From: Armatimonadota bacterium
GTDB lineage: Bacteria > Armatimonadota > Zipacnadia > Zipacnadales > FEN-943
DNA: 6,186 nt
Direction: 5' to 3'
Assembly (NCBI GenBank): GCA_029777735.1
Contig: JAKORR010000450.1
Location: 1-6,186 of the forward strand
The position numbers were made by a program, and so were the translations under genes. Shown here one piece after another: positions 6,147 through 6,186 of this stretch (position 1 is the stretch's first letter; each line of letters opens with the position of its first letter). The notes beneath the pieces are model-generated. The model did no database searches, was not told where the DNA came from, and saw nothing but the letters and a program-made list of their open reading frames with translations.

Positions 6147-6186
6147 GCCCTGGGCGCAAGAGGGCGGCGGTGAGGCACTTGCAGGC
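6140..6186 (+). CDS. IS3-family transposase OrfB, first 15 codons
   Basis: The frame -1 to orfA opens ATG at 6140 and reads MVSPGRKRAAVRHLQ before the window ends. This matches the usual start of IS407-group OrfB (V-S/T-P, basic residues, then AVxHL). OrfB carries the DDE integrase-type catalytic domain, none of which is visible here. Its start overlaps the orfA stop (ATGGTAA), as expected for translational coupling or -1 frameshifting. Whether orfB is intact cannot be judged. Confidence 0.7.
   Translation, partial: MVSPGRKRAAVRHLQ

Larger units (their letters stand above)
5803..6186 (+). mobile_element. IS3-family insertion sequence (IS407-like group), left part
   Basis: The element appears to begin TGACCTAGCCCCCTGA at 5803, which resembles the TGACCTGCCCCC-type terminal inverted repeat of the IS407 group. 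It is followed by orfA, which has the expected helix-turn-helix plus leucine-zipper layout and the GGMEVSE motif typical of that group, then by overlapping orfB in the -1 frame. Elements of this group are about 1.2 kb with two overlapping frames and make 4-bp target duplications; the catalytic DDE part of orfB and the right end lie beyond the window. It lies downstream of the deacetylase gene in the same orientation and interrupts no recognisable gene here. Confidence 0.82.

Noticed and set aside
1..6186. CRISPR array, tRNA, rRNA or riboswitch
   Set aside because: Reading through I found no regularly spaced direct repeats and no tRNA-, rRNA- or known riboswitch-like conserved sequence; this was by eye, not by a covariance search.

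Overview
The window is GC-rich and ordinary bacterial in signal: strong AGGAGG-type ribosome binding sites precede nearly every start, and genes sit on both strands. The gene families (a large secreted parallel beta-helix glycan-active protein, a UroD-like methyltransferase-type protein, a ceramidase-type protein and a signal-less polysaccharide deacetylase) are a mixture commonly met in glycan-degrading Planctomycetota, Lentisphaerota, Verrucomicrobiota and Armatimonadota. That placement is an inference from gene content only; no rRNA or other marker gene is present.

Left to right. Minus strand 1-309: the first 103 codons of a neutral-ceramidase-like protein, cut by the window edge. Minus strand 359-1525: a complete uroporphyrinogen-decarboxylase-family protein. 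Minus strand 1590-2064: no intact gene, but the readable wreck of a carbohydrate-binding-type domain spread over three frames. Minus strand 2065-4629: an 854-residue secreted right-handed beta-helix protein, probably GH141-like, with an inserted carbohydrate-binding-like module. 4630-4824: the divergent control region. Plus strand 4825-5688: a 287-residue NodB-type polysaccharide deacetylase with its metal motif intact. 5689-5802: a short spacer with nothing recognisable. Plus strand 5803 to the window end: the left end of an IS3-family (IS407-like) insertion sequence with its terminal inverted repeat, an orfA carrying a premature amber codon, a GGGAAAA slippery site and the first codons of orfB.

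The three minus-strand genes run the same way (beta-helix protein, then UroD-like, then ceramidase-like) and may be co-transcribed, although the roughly 540-base gap holding the pseudogene weakens that. With the divergent deacetylase they make a plausible small glycan-processing locus: a secreted enzyme acting on a polysaccharide, with cytoplasmic proteins deacetylating or demethylating the products. The substrate cannot be read from the sequence. I see no convincing new defence or regulatory system. The most informative unexpected structures are the multi-frameshift relic and the hairpin across the insertion sequence's orfA start.
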